Positions 17,402 to 25,597 of a stretch of DNA of 64,000 bases are shown here, one piece after another. The stretch covers positions 42,024 through 106,023 of the forward strand of contig JAKIVA010000001.1 of the NCBI GenBank assembly GCA_021647265.1, in the 5' to 3' direction. The DNA is from Lutibacter sp. Its GTDB lineage: Bacteria; Bacteroidota; Bacteroidia; Flavobacteriales; Flavobacteriaceae. Each line of letters begins with the position of its first letter. Position 1 is the stretch's first letter. A model generated the notes under the pieces. It made no database searches and had not been told where the DNA came from. It saw only the letters and a program-made list of their open reading frames with translations. The position numbers and the translations under genes were made by a program.

Positions 17402-17821
17402 TTATTGTTCAATATATTTAATTTCTGTTGTTACTTCAGAAAATTTACGAAACATTTCCATAACTCCACAATAACGTTCAACAGAAAGTTTTACTGATTT
17501 TTCTATTTTATCTTTTTTAAAATCACTTCCATAAAAATAATAAACTACATGAACTTTATCGTAAAATTTAGGATGCTCATCTGTTAAATTTGCAATTACT
17601 TCAACTTTAAAATCAGCTACTTCAGCACGCATTTTTTTAAGCAAAGAAATTACATCCATAGAGGTGCAACCAGCCAAAGATGTTAACATTAAGGCTTTTG
17701 GGCGCAGTCCTTTTCCTTGACCTCCTACAGCTTCATCGGCATCAATTAATACACTTCCTTCAGGTGCAACTGATTCGAAAAGCATTTGCCCTTTCCAACT
17801 AACTTCAATTTTATTTGTCAT
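17402..17821 (-). CDS. OsmC/Ohr-family protein
   Basis: From the ATG at 17819-17821 the product is 139 aa. It has the two family cysteines in expected settings, Cys52 in SLAGCTSMDV and Cys118 in ERYCGVMEM. Related proteins reduce organic hydroperoxides by a Cys-based mechanism in the cytoplasm. An upstream TTG in the same frame (17848) overlaps a TAnnTTTG promoter and is rejected as start. The SLAGCTSMDV context places it in the general OsmC group rather than true Ohr. Confidence 0.87.
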   Translation of the reverse strand: MTNKIEVSWKGQMLFESVAPEGSVLIDADEAVGGQGKGLRPKALMLTSLAGCTSMDVISLLKKMRAEVADFKVEVIANLTDEHPKFYDKVHVVYYFYGSDFKKDKIEKSVKLSVERYCGVMEMFRKFSEVTTEIKYIEQ

Positions 17822-17845
17822 AATTATTTTAATATTTAAAAAATG

Positions 17846-17853
17846 CAAATTTA
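17846..17853 (-). promoter_or_regulatory. TAnnTTTG promoter element before the OsmC gene
   Basis: On the minus strand TAAATTTG lies 24 bp upstream of the ATG. It overlaps the TTG that would give a nine-residue longer protein, so it settles the start. Confidence 0.5.
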
Positions 17854-17969
17854 AATGAATTTTTGTCCTTTAGGTGTAACTTTTTACACAAATTAGTTAT
17901 TAACCTATTAATTTTATAAATATTGAGTAAATAAACTTTAAAAATTTGATTGAATTCTAATAAATTAAA

Positions 17970-17996
17970 TAGCTTTATAAATTATAAATAAAGCTA
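17970..17996. promoter_or_regulatory. AT-rich hairpin in the leader of the methyltransferase gene
   Basis: A perfect 9-bp inverted repeat (17970-17978 with 17988-17996, 9-base loop) lies about 36 bp before the methyltransferase ATG. No T-run follows. It could be an operator, a leader structure or chance in AT-rich DNA. Confidence 0.3.
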
Positions 17997-18032
17997 AAAT
18001 AGTAAATTTAAAATACGCACTATAACCGCAAA

Positions 18033-18656
18033 ATGAGTATAGAAAACGCATACAATTCTTGGGCAAAACAATATGATAATAACGAAAACAAAACAAGAGA
18101 TTTAGATAAAAAAGCTACTATTTCTACACTGTCAAACTATAAATTTAATACTGTTATAGAATTAGGTTGTGGCACAGGAAAAAATACCTTGTGGTTATTA
18201 AAAAATGCTCAAAAAATTATTGGATTAGATTTTTCTCAAGAAATGTTAAACAAAGCCAAAGAAAAAATTAATACTGCTAATGTAGTTTTTAAAAAAGCTG
18301 ACCTTACCAAGCCTTGGGATATAGAAAATGATTTTGCTGATTTGGTAACCTCCAGTTTAACTTTGGAGCATATTAAAAATTTAGATGTTATTTTTAAACA
18401 AACTTCCCAAAAACTAAAGCCCAATGGGCTGTTTTTTATTAGCGAACTACATCCTTTTAAACAATATAGTGGAAGTAAGGCAAGATTTGAGTCTGAAAAC
18501 GGAACCGTAGAATTAGAAGTATATACACATCATATTTCCGAATATTTAAAGAGTGCTAAAAAATATAATTTTAAACTTATTGAAATAAATGAGTGGTTTG
18601 ACCAACCTAGTGAAAGTGAAATACCAAGACTTATCTCATTTATTTTTAAGAAATAA
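18033..18656 (+). CDS. Class I SAM-dependent methyltransferase
   Basis: The 207-aa product has motif I ELGCGTGKNT (about 43-52), motif II GLDFSQEML and a post-II KADLTKPW segment, the UbiE/Methyltransf_11 pattern. It should be a cytoplasmic enzyme methylating a small molecule. The acceptor cannot be inferred: neighbours (OsmC upstream on the other strand, a lipoprotein downstream) give no pathway. The N-terminal AYNSWAKQYD motif is common in small-molecule methyltransferases. Confidence 0.85.
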   Translation: MSIENAYNSWAKQYDNNENKTRDLDKKATISTLSNYKFNTVIELGCGTGKNTLWLLKNAQKIIGLDFSQEMLNKAKEKINTANVVFKKADLTKPWDIENDFADLVTSSLTLEHIKNLDVIFKQTSQKLKPNGLFFISELHPFKQYSGSKARFESENGTVELEVYTHHISEYLKSAKKYNFKLIEINEWFDQPSESEIPRLISFIFKK

Positions 18657-18743
18657 TTATACTAAAAATTCTCTAAAAAATAAAATTTAATTACCTTTAT
18701 TATTCCATTAATAAAACAACCTGAAAATTGTGATTTCACTATT

Positions 18744-18938
18744 AACGTGAGTTCGACTTAAAAAATGTAGATACTAAAGAAAATTATATTGATTATCAGC
18801 ACTTTGTTAAGGTTGAGCGCAGTCGAAACCTATTTAAAAACCTTTCGACTGCGCTCAAGGCGACATTAGCGTTTTAATTTTATATTTAAAATGTTTATTA
18901 TCAGTAATTAAAGTAGATTATTACGTCAAACTCACGTT
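18744..18938. repeat. MITE-like repeat, copy 1 (195 bp, 14-bp terminal inverted repeats)
   Basis: The 324-bp gap 18657-18980 holds no gene but holds this element. Its ends, AACGTGAGTTCGAC (18744-18757) and its reverse complement at 18925-18938, match at 13 of 14 bases. The core is a perfect 16-bp inverted repeat (18813-18828 and 18843-18858, 14-base loop). A second copy lies at 61043-61239 with near-identical core sequence. No ORF is present, so it is non-autonomous if mobile. No clear target-site duplication was seen. Confidence 0.8.
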
Positions 18939-18980
18939 CTTAATATTTACTAATTTTAATGTTAAATAACTCATATTGAT

Positions 18981-19427
18981 ATGAAAAAAAATATATGCTT
19001 AATTTTATTGCTACTTACTTTATTTAGTTGTAAAAATAATGATTGTAGTGATTATGCATGTTTTACACCTCCACCAAGTTTTATATTTGAACTTGTTGAT
19101 AAATCCACAGGAGAAAATCTTTTTTCTAACGGCACTTTAAATCCTGATGAAATGCGTGTTTTTAATGAAGAAAATAAGCAATTTAACGTTAGCTTTATTT
19201 CTGAAAATAACATTAATCTTATTGATATTTCTGAAATTGGCTGGAATCTCGGTTCACATTCTTATAAGTTAGTCGTTAGTAACAACCTAGAAATCAAGAT
19301 TATACTTGAAATAGAAGAAAAAAATGAAAATTGTTGTACTTACTTTGAAATAGTAAATTTTCAGATTTTAAGTTATGAATTTTCAAAATCTAATACAACC
19401 GGGATAATAACAGTTTTAATACCTTAA
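18981..19427 (+). CDS. Small putative lipoprotein of unknown function
   Basis: The 148-aa product has a lipoprotein signal (TLFSC, Cys17) and a cysteine-rich start (CKNNDCSDYAC). A predicted all-beta body follows, with FELVDKSTGENLF reminiscent of small flavobacterial lipoproteins. I recognise no family. It stands alone between a MITE-like element and a helicase gene and is probably exported to a membrane. Its role is unknown. Confidence 0.7.
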   Translation: MKKNICLILLLLTLFSCKNNDCSDYACFTPPPSFIFELVDKSTGENLFSNGTLNPDEMRVFNEENKQFNVSFISENNINLIDISEIGWNLGSHSYKLVVSNNLEIKIILEIEEKNENCCTYFEIVNFQILSYEFSKSNTTGIITVLIP

Positions 19428-19472
19428 AAAAACATCTTTTTATAGTAAAACCACTTATCCAATCAAATCCCC

Positions 19473-19480
19473 TACCTTTG
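19473..19480 (+). promoter_or_regulatory. TAnnTTTG promoter element before the first DEAD-box helicase
   Basis: TACCTTTG ends 18 bp before the ATG at 19499. Confidence 0.5.
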
Positions 19481-19498
19481 CCGCTTTTATAAAACTAC

Positions 19499-20782
19499 AT
19501 GAAATTTACAGACTTAGGGATTATAACACCCATTTTAAAAGCATTAGCCGCTGAAGGTTACACACACCCAACACCAATACAAGAACAGGCTATTCCTCTT
19601 TTATTAAATAGAGAAGACTTATTAGGTTGCGCACAAACAGGTACTGGTAAAACAGCTGCTTTTACAATTCCTATTTTACAACATCTTTTCAATAGTAGAA
19701 ATGATTATAAAGGAAGACGAAGAATAAGATCGCTCATTGTAACTCCAACAAGAGAATTAGCCATACAAATTTCTGAAAATATTACAGCTTATGGTAAATA
19801 TACTGGAATTAAAAATGTGGTGGTTTTTGGTGGCGTAAAACAGTTATCACAAACAAATGCTTTACGACAAGGTACAGATATATTAGTAGCAACACCCGGT
19901 AGGTTACTTGATTTAATTTCACAAGGGTTTATTACGTTAAAAGATGTAAAATATTTTGTGCTGGATGAAGCCGATCAAATGTTAGATATGGGATTTATTC
20001 ATGATATAAAAAAAATAATAGCCAAATTACCTGTAAAAAGACAATCGCTTTTCTTTTCGGCCACCATGCCATCAGCAATTATAAATTTATCAAGCAACAT
20101 TCTTGGAAATCCTCAAAAAGTAACTATTAAGCCTAAGCAAGCAACTGCTGAAAAAGTGGAACAAGCTATTTATTTTGTTAGTAAACCAAATAAAACTAAA
20201 TTATTAATTCACATAATAGAAGCAAATCCAGAGGCTTCTATTCTTGTTTTCTCGAGAACAAAACACGGATCCGACAAAATTGTACGAATTTTAGCCAAAG
20301 CACATATAAAAGCTGCTGCTATCCACGGTAATAAATCACAAGGTGCAAGACAACGAGCTTTAGGTAATTTTAAAAAGGGAACATTAAATGTGCTAATAGC
20401 TACTGATATTGCAGCTAGAGGAATTGATGTTGAAGAATTGTCGTTGGTAATTAATTTTGATTTACCCAATATTCCTGAGACTTATGTACACAGAATTGGA
20501 AGAACTGGCCGGGCAAAGTCTAGCGGTATAGCGTTGTCTTTTTGCAATGTTGAAGAAAAGGCTTATCTAAAAGATATTCAGAAATTAATTAATCAAGAAA
20601 TTCCCGTAATAAGAGAACATCCTTTTGTTGATGATGAAATTGAAGAAACTCCAATCCCAAAAAAACCTTCAAAAAATCAACAAAAAAAGACACAACATCA
20701 CTCAAAAAAAATAAAAAAAGAGGGCGGAAACACCCATAAGAAGAAAAAATGGAGACCTTATTCTAAAAAGCGTTATTCTTAA
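19499..20782 (+). CDS. DEAD-box ATP-dependent RNA helicase (RhlE-like)
   Basis: The 427-aa product contains the Q-motif, motif I AQTGTGKT (about 45-52), PTRELA, ATPGRLLD, motif II LDEADQMLDMG, motif III SAT and motif VI HRIGRTGR. The C-terminal tail of about 45 residues is rich in lysine, histidine and glutamine, typical of RNA-binding tails. DEAD-box helicases of this group remodel RNA during ribosome assembly, decay or cold adaptation. It is a paralogue of the helicase at 28929. It converges on nhaC with six bases between the stop codons. Confidence 0.94.
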   Translation: MKFTDLGIITPILKALAAEGYTHPTPIQEQAIPLLLNREDLLGCAQTGTGKTAAFTIPILQHLFNSRNDYKGRRRIRSLIVTPTRELAIQISENITAYGKYTGIKNVVVFGGVKQLSQTNALRQGTDILVATPGRLLDLISQGFITLKDVKYFVLDEADQMLDMGFIHDIKKIIAKLPVKRQSLFFSATMPSAIINLSSNILGNPQKVTIKPKQATAEKVEQAIYFVSKPNKTKLLIHIIEANPEASILVFSRTKHGSDKIVRILAKAHIKAAAIHGNKSQGARQRALGNFKKGTLNVLIATDIAARGIDVEELSLVINFDLPNIPETYVHRIGRTGRAKSSGIALSFCNVEEKAYLKDIQKLINQEIPVIREHPFVDDEIEETPIPKKPSKNQQKKTQHHSKKIKKEGGNTHKKKKWRPYSKKRYS

Positions 20783-20788
20783 ATGCTT

Positions 20789-22267
20789 TTAAACAATATA
20801 TCCCATAATAATATACAAAATAGTACTTATGGCTCCTCCTATTAAGGCATAAGGCAGTTGTGTTTTCACGTGATCTATATGGTCACTTGCTGATGACATA
20901 GACGAAATAATTGATGTGTCAGAAATAGGAGAACAATGGTCTCCAAACACACCTCCACCAAGCGTGGCGGCAATTACTAAATTTGTTTCTGAACCGTGTA
21001 TGGTTGCCATTGGCAAAGAAATTGCCAGCATAATAGCAAATGTACCCCAAGAAGTTCCTGTAGAAAAAGCAATAAAAGAGCTAATCACAAAAACAATAGC
21101 AGGTAATAACTCAGGTGACAGCCAGTCTTTAGAAACATTAGCAATATAAAGTCCTGTTCCTAATTGATTACAAGCTTCTCCTATTGCAAAGGCAAGCATC
21201 ATAAGCAATGCTAACGGCATTAGCTCACTAATTCCTTTTAACACTAAATCTACCATCTCTTTCATTTTCATTATTCCTTGTGCGCGATATAAAATCATTG
21301 CAACAAAAATTGCTGCAATTACTGCGTATAATACAGAAGAAGACCCAGATCCTTTTCCAATAGCCTGAGAAATATGATTTGTAAAAGAACTGGCATTTTC
21401 TACATTATTCCATCCTGTATAAACTAAGTTAATTGGCATCATAAAAACCATTGTAGCCAAAGGAATAACCATATTGTAAGCTTTTGCTTTTACACCTTCT
21501 TTTGGCGGATATGATGTTATCGTATCTGAAAGCATTGGTTTAGCGCCATCATTCATTAGTTTTCCCGTTTCTTTTGTTCTTTTTTCAGCCTTTTTCATAG
21601 GGCCAATATCTTTTTTAAAAACAATTACAAAAGCTAAAACTAGAAGTGTAATAATTGGATAAAAATTATATTTTATGGTTGTTATCAAAGTTGCAAATGG
21701 GTGCTCTATTCCTTGTGTAATTAGCAAACCCATGATAAATGCTCCCCAAGCATTAAAAGGAATAAGAATAGATGTTGGGGCAGAACTAGAATCGGCGATA
21801 TAGGCTAATTTTTCTCTAGGTATTTTCAATTTATCAAAAACCGGTCTGTAAAGTGTTCCTACTGTGAGTGAGCTAATACTGGTTTCAACAAATAAAATTA
21901 TTCCCGTAAACATTGCTAACAATTGCACTATTACCCTACTATAACCTGCTTTTTTATTTTCAAAATAAGCTATTAAAATATGTAATTTATTTACAAATCC
22001 TTCAACTCCTCTAGAGTATTGAATAAACAGAAGTAAAGCACCAACTAGAGCACTAAACATAATAGTTCTCGTATTTCCTTCCGATTTAAAAACATTAACT
22101 AATCCTTCAATTGTAGCTAAAGTACCTGTTAAAATATTCCAATCACTCATTATAATCCAAGAAAACCAAATACCAAAAAACAAAGCGATATACACTTGCT
22201 TGGTTCTTAATGCAAAAACAATAGCTATAACAGGAGGAAGAATTGACAAAAACCCATAATCAGTCAT
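20789..22267 (-). CDS. nhaC: NhaC-family Na+/H+ antiporter
   Basis: The 492-aa polytopic membrane protein has about a dozen hydrophobic segments. Typical NhaC-like stretches are ETSISSLTVG, STGTSWGTFAIMLAISLPMA and GGGVFGDHCSPISDTSIISS. It exchanges sodium for protons across the inner membrane and so serves salt and pH homeostasis, which fits a marine lifestyle. Related NhaC-fold carriers include malate/lactate antiporters and amino-acid exporters, so the exact ions are likely but not certain. A near-match -7 box (TACCTTTC) lies about 20 bp upstream. Confidence 0.87.
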   Translation of the reverse strand: MTDYGFLSILPPVIAIVFALRTKQVYIALFFGIWFSWIIMSDWNILTGTLATIEGLVNVFKSEGNTRTIMFSALVGALLLFIQYSRGVEGFVNKLHILIAYFENKKAGYSRVIVQLLAMFTGIILFVETSISSLTVGTLYRPVFDKLKIPREKLAYIADSSSAPTSILIPFNAWGAFIMGLLITQGIEHPFATLITTIKYNFYPIITLLVLAFVIVFKKDIGPMKKAEKRTKETGKLMNDGAKPMLSDTITSYPPKEGVKAKAYNMVIPLATMVFMMPINLVYTGWNNVENASSFTNHISQAIGKGSGSSSVLYAVIAAIFVAMILYRAQGIMKMKEMVDLVLKGISELMPLALLMMLAFAIGEACNQLGTGLYIANVSKDWLSPELLPAIVFVISSFIAFSTGTSWGTFAIMLAISLPMATIHGSETNLVIAATLGGGVFGDHCSPISDTSIISSMSSASDHIDHVKTQLPYALIGGAISTILYIIMGYIV

Positions 22268-22382
22268 AAGAAATAATATAATTATTATGGAAAGGTAAAA
22301 AAAGTAAGCTAATAAAAAAATAATTTAAAGTAGGCTCACTCTTAGTTTTATGTAATCCTCTTGTAATCAGAAAACTATTGGT

Positions 22383-23111
22383 TTATTTATTTCTAACGTA
22401 AATTAGTTTAAACCGTTTATTAGATCTTTCTCTTTGCTCTATTTCGAATTGTTTTAACGATTTAAATAAGGGAGTCAGTTTTTCAAATCCAAAGTTACGA
22501 GCATCAAAATTAGGTTGTTTCTTTAAAATTAAAGAACCTACATCACCCATAAATGCCCAACCATCTTCATCTGCAGCATCTGCTACTGAGTTAGAAAGCA
22601 ACCGAATTACTTTTGGTGTAATTTTATCAATATTTGATTTTTTTGATTTTCTTTTACCTTCTTGGTTATCTTCTTCAATTTCTAAAATTTCCAAATAAAT
22701 AAATTTGTCACAAGCAACAATGAACGGATTTGGGGTTTTCTTTTCTCCTATACCATAAACAACATGCCCTGCTTCTCTAAGTCGTGTAGCTAATTTTGTG
22801 AAATCACTATCTGATGATACCAAACAAAAACCATTTACTTTTTCTGAATATAAAATATCCATTGCATCAATAATCATGGCCGAATCTGTTGCGTTTTTTC
22901 CCGTAGTGTAACCGTATTGCTGAATGGGTGTTATCGCATTTTCTAATAGTATATTTTTCCATTTAGACAAATATGGTTTAGTCCAATCTCCATAAATACG
23001 TTTTATGGTTGGTGTGCCGTACTTTGCAATTTCTTCCATCATTTCTTTAATATATTTTGATGGAATATTATCTCCATCAATAAGTACTGCTAATTTTATA
23101 TCTTTTATCAT
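22383..23111 (-). CDS. NYN-domain protein with C-terminal OST-HTH/LOTUS domain
   Basis: The 242-aa product has an N-terminal NYN (LabA/DUF88, PIN-like) domain with acidic residues placed as in the family: LIDGDN near residue 10, NATDSAMIIDAMDIL near 80 and VSSDSDFTKLA near 103. The last 75 residues (PKVIRLLSNSV...GWAFMGDVGSLILKKQPNFD) look like an OST-HTH/LOTUS domain. NYN domains are putative RNases and LOTUS domains bind RNA, so an RNA-cleaving or RNA-regulating role is likely. It is divergent from the K+ channel gene. Confidence 0.87.
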   Translation of the reverse strand: MIKDIKLAVLIDGDNIPSKYIKEMMEEIAKYGTPTIKRIYGDWTKPYLSKWKNILLENAITPIQQYGYTTGKNATDSAMIIDAMDILYSEKVNGFCLVSSDSDFTKLATRLREAGHVVYGIGEKKTPNPFIVACDKFIYLEILEIEEDNQEGKRKSKKSNIDKITPKVIRLLSNSVADAADEDGWAFMGDVGSLILKKQPNFDARNFGFEKLTPLFKSLKQFEIEQRERSNKRFKLIYVRNK

Positions 23112-23202
23112 AACTGTAAAGATATTAAAAATTACATATTTAAAATAAGTATCATTAATTTTTGTAAATTACAGGCTACACTTACTAAAAAAATCTTATT
23201 TT

Positions 23203-23736
23203 ATGATTGAAAATTTATTTTCTAAACTAAAATTAGTTATTAACCTCACCAAAGAATTTATTTTTTTAATAATTTTATTGATTGTTTTTTTTATAATCAT
23301 GACTTTTTGGGGTCATGAAGAACAACCTCACTTATGGGTAATTGCACTAATATTATTTTCAATAACAAAAATTTATTTTTTAGTATCACATACGTTTAAA
23401 AAATTAGACAAATTAATTGAAAATAATCATTCTTTTAATCACATACTTCTTTTGCTAGGAACAATAATTGGCATAATTATAATTTCATTTGCTATAGATT
23501 ATTTATGTATTTCAGAAATTTATCCAGAAGCATTTTCTGGTATTCCATATAACCAACCGCTACTATTTAGATTTTTTAACCTACTGTATTTCAGTATAGT
23601 AACATTTACAACTGTCGGATTTGGAGACATTACACCTGTAATACCAGCAGCAAAACTTATTACCGTGTTTGAAATGATGTCAGCATTTGTTGTGATTGTA
23701 TTCGTTATATCAAAATATTTTAAAAATAATTACTAA
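23203..23736 (+). CDS. Two-TM potassium channel family protein
   Basis: The 177-aa protein has four hydrophobic segments. The last two flank a pore loop with the selectivity filter TVGFGDITP, the K+ channel signature. There is no attached RCK/TrkA domain. It should form a tetrameric inner-membrane channel. The APC permease follows after 14 bp, so they are probably co-transcribed, and TrkH/TrkA lie downstream. Confidence 0.9.
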   Translation: MIENLFSKLKLVINLTKEFIFLIILLIVFFIIMTFWGHEEQPHLWVIALILFSITKIYFLVSHTFKKLDKLIENNHSFNHILLLLGTIIGIIIISFAIDYLCISEIYPEAFSGIPYNQPLLFRFFNLLYFSIVTFTTVGFGDITPVIPAAKLITVFEMMSAFVVIVFVISKYFKNNY

Positions 23737-23750
23737 ACTCAAACTAGAAA

Positions 23751-25088
23751 ATGAAAAATGTAAAATTAGAAAAACAAAAACTATCTTTAACTGGTTCTAT
23801 CTCTTTAGGAACAGGGGTAATGATAGGTGCTGGAATTTTTGTTCTCATGGGACAAATAGCTGAATTGGTAGGCGATTTATTTCCTTTAGCATTTGTGGCT
23901 GGAGCAATTATTGTAGGATTTAGTTCTTATTCTTACGTTAAATTTTCTAATGCTTATCCTTCATCAGGAGGTGTAGTTAAATTTTTGTCTAAATCTTATG
24001 GGCCAGGAACCACAACAGGTACATTTTCATTATTAATGTATGTTTCAATGGTTGTTTCTGAAAGCTTAGTAGCTGGGACTTTTGGTGCCTATACACTACG
24101 TCTTTTCCCTGAAGAGTATGCTGGATATGCTTCTATTTTAGGAGTGTTATTAATTGCTTTTGCTTATATTATAAACATCTCAGGAAACAAGGTAATTGAA
24201 TCATTTGCTACTTTTACTGCTATTATAAAAGTTGTTGGGATTACCATTTTGGCAATTTCAGGACTTCTTATTTCAGGCTTACCAACTATTACTGGCTCTT
24301 ACATTGCTGAATCCAATATTAATTTACCTAAAGGATTTGGGTTTATAGCTGCATTAGCATTATCAGTTCTTGCTTATAAAGGATTTACAACAATCACAAA
24401 TCAAGGAGGAGACATTGAGAATCCACATAAGAATATTGGTAAGTCTATTATAATTTCAATTTTAATATGTACTTTTATATATGTTACACTTGCATTATCT
24501 GTTGCTGGAGGATTAAGTATTGCAGATATTATTAAAGCCAAAGATTATGCTTTAGCTGCAGCAGCCAAACCAGTATTTGGAGAATTAGGCTCCCTATTAA
24601 CTATTATTCTCGCTATTATTGCAACAGTCTCTGGCGTTATAGCAAGTGTGTATTCTGCATCAAGAATGTTAAAAATGTTAAGCAATATGAAACAAGTTCC
24701 TAATTTAAATAAATTAGGAAATGCTAAATCTCCTGCACTTATTTTTACCGTTTTGTTGGCGATACTTTTAACAATTTTATTTGACCTTACTCGAATTGCA
24801 TCTATTGGAGCTATTTTTTATTTGGTTATGGATATTGCTATTCATTGGGGATTGATTCGATATTTAAAAAATGAAATTAAATTTAATCCCATTATTCCAT
24901 TGCTTGCAATAGCTATAGATATAATTGTTTTGGGTGCATTTATTTATATAAAATATTTAAATGATCCATTTGTTCTTGTAATTGCCTTGATTGGAATAAT
25001 TTTAGTAATTTTAGGAGAGCGCCTTTTCATGAAATCACATACTGATAGCGAAGGAAAGATGCATATGGGAATGGATGATGAACATTAG
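23751..25088 (+). CDS. APC-superfamily permease
   Basis: The 445-aa protein has about 12 membrane segments. It opens with the APC helix-1 motif LTGSISLGTGVMIGAGIF and has the helix-6 region ALSVLAYKGFTTITNQGGDIENP. The family imports or exchanges amino acids and related organic cations. The short cytoplasmic C-terminus is unusually rich in Met, His and Asp (GKMHMGMDDEH), which could bind metal. It is flanked by potassium genes, so a role in osmotic balance is possible. The substrate is unknown. Confidence 0.88.
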   Translation: MKNVKLEKQKLSLTGSISLGTGVMIGAGIFVLMGQIAELVGDLFPLAFVAGAIIVGFSSYSYVKFSNAYPSSGGVVKFLSKSYGPGTTTGTFSLLMYVSMVVSESLVAGTFGAYTLRLFPEEYAGYASILGVLLIAFAYIINISGNKVIESFATFTAIIKVVGITILAISGLLISGLPTITGSYIAESNINLPKGFGFIAALALSVLAYKGFTTITNQGGDIENPHKNIGKSIIISILICTFIYVTLALSVAGGLSIADIIKAKDYALAAAAKPVFGELGSLLTIILAIIATVSGVIASVYSASRMLKMLSNMKQVPNLNKLGNAKSPALIFTVLLAILLTILFDLTRIASIGAIFYLVMDIAIHWGLIRYLKNEIKFNPIIPLLAIAIDIIVLGAFIYIKYLNDPFVLVIALIGIILVILGERLFMKSHTDSEGKMHMGMDDEH

Positions 25089-25133
25089 ATGAACTCTTTT
25101 AGGTGTAAAAAACTTTAACTTAAAAATAAAATT

Positions 25134-25400
25134 ATGACTCAAATTAACGCAAAAAAATTTAGTTTAGCTTCTGGCATAACGGGTGTAATAATATATATAA
25201 GTTGTTTTTTTCTTATGTCAATTTTAGATAAAAGTACTTTAATTAGACTTGCAAATACTCTTTTTCACGGAATGGATTTTAGTAATATTCTAAGAATGGA
25301 TATTCCAATTATAGAAACAGCTATTGGAATTATTCTATCCTTTATTTTTTGGGGAATTACAGGGTATATACTGGCCTTTGTTTATAACAAAATAAAATAA
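25134..25400 (+). CDS. DUF5676-family small membrane protein
   Basis: The 88-aa protein has two transmembrane helices (about 12-34 and 58-84) separated by a loop with FHGMDFSNILRMD. It matches my memory of the DUF5676 pattern, often found near metal or ion transporters. It lies 45 bp after the APC permease in the same direction and is probably in the same operon. Function is unknown. Confidence 0.75.
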   Translation: MTQINAKKFSLASGITGVIIYISCFFLMSILDKSTLIRLANTLFHGMDFSNILRMDIPIIETAIGIILSFIFWGITGYILAFVYNKIK

Positions 25401-25467
25401 TTTTTTTACCAAGAAGACTCATTTCTAACGTGGTAATATTATTTTTTTAGATAGTTTAATTGTTTTG

Positions 25468-25475
25468 TACTTTTG
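25468..25475 (+). promoter_or_regulatory. TAnnTTTG promoter element for trkH with a long leader
   Basis: TACTTTTG lies 122 bp before the trkH ATG, which gives an unusually long 5' leader for this genome. The leader contains a hairpin plus T-run at 25541-25583. Confidence 0.4.
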
Positions 25476-25540
25476 ATATATGATTTTGGAACTTAACAGT
25501 TATAGCAAATTCTAAACTTTAAAAAAACAAAATAGTATAG

Positions 25541-25583
25541 ACAATATGTTGTGTTTGAATCTAATTCAATATTGTTTTTTTTT
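25541..25583 (+). terminator. Hairpin with T-run in the trkH leader (attenuator candidate)
   Basis: An inner perfect 6-bp stem (25555-25560 with 25564-25569) stacks beside an outer stem (25541-25546 with 25570-25575). Nine T residues follow (25575-25583). It ends 14 bp before the trkH ATG and is downstream of a plausible promoter, so it would stop transcription unless refolded. It may alternatively end a ~100-nt small RNA. Confidence 0.5.
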
Positions 25584-25597
25584 AAAACAACCTTTTA

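Noticed and set aside
17970..17996. Terminator before the methyltransferase
   Set aside because: The hairpin has no T-run on either strand, and the upstream gene on the plus strand is far away; listed only as a weak leader hairpin.
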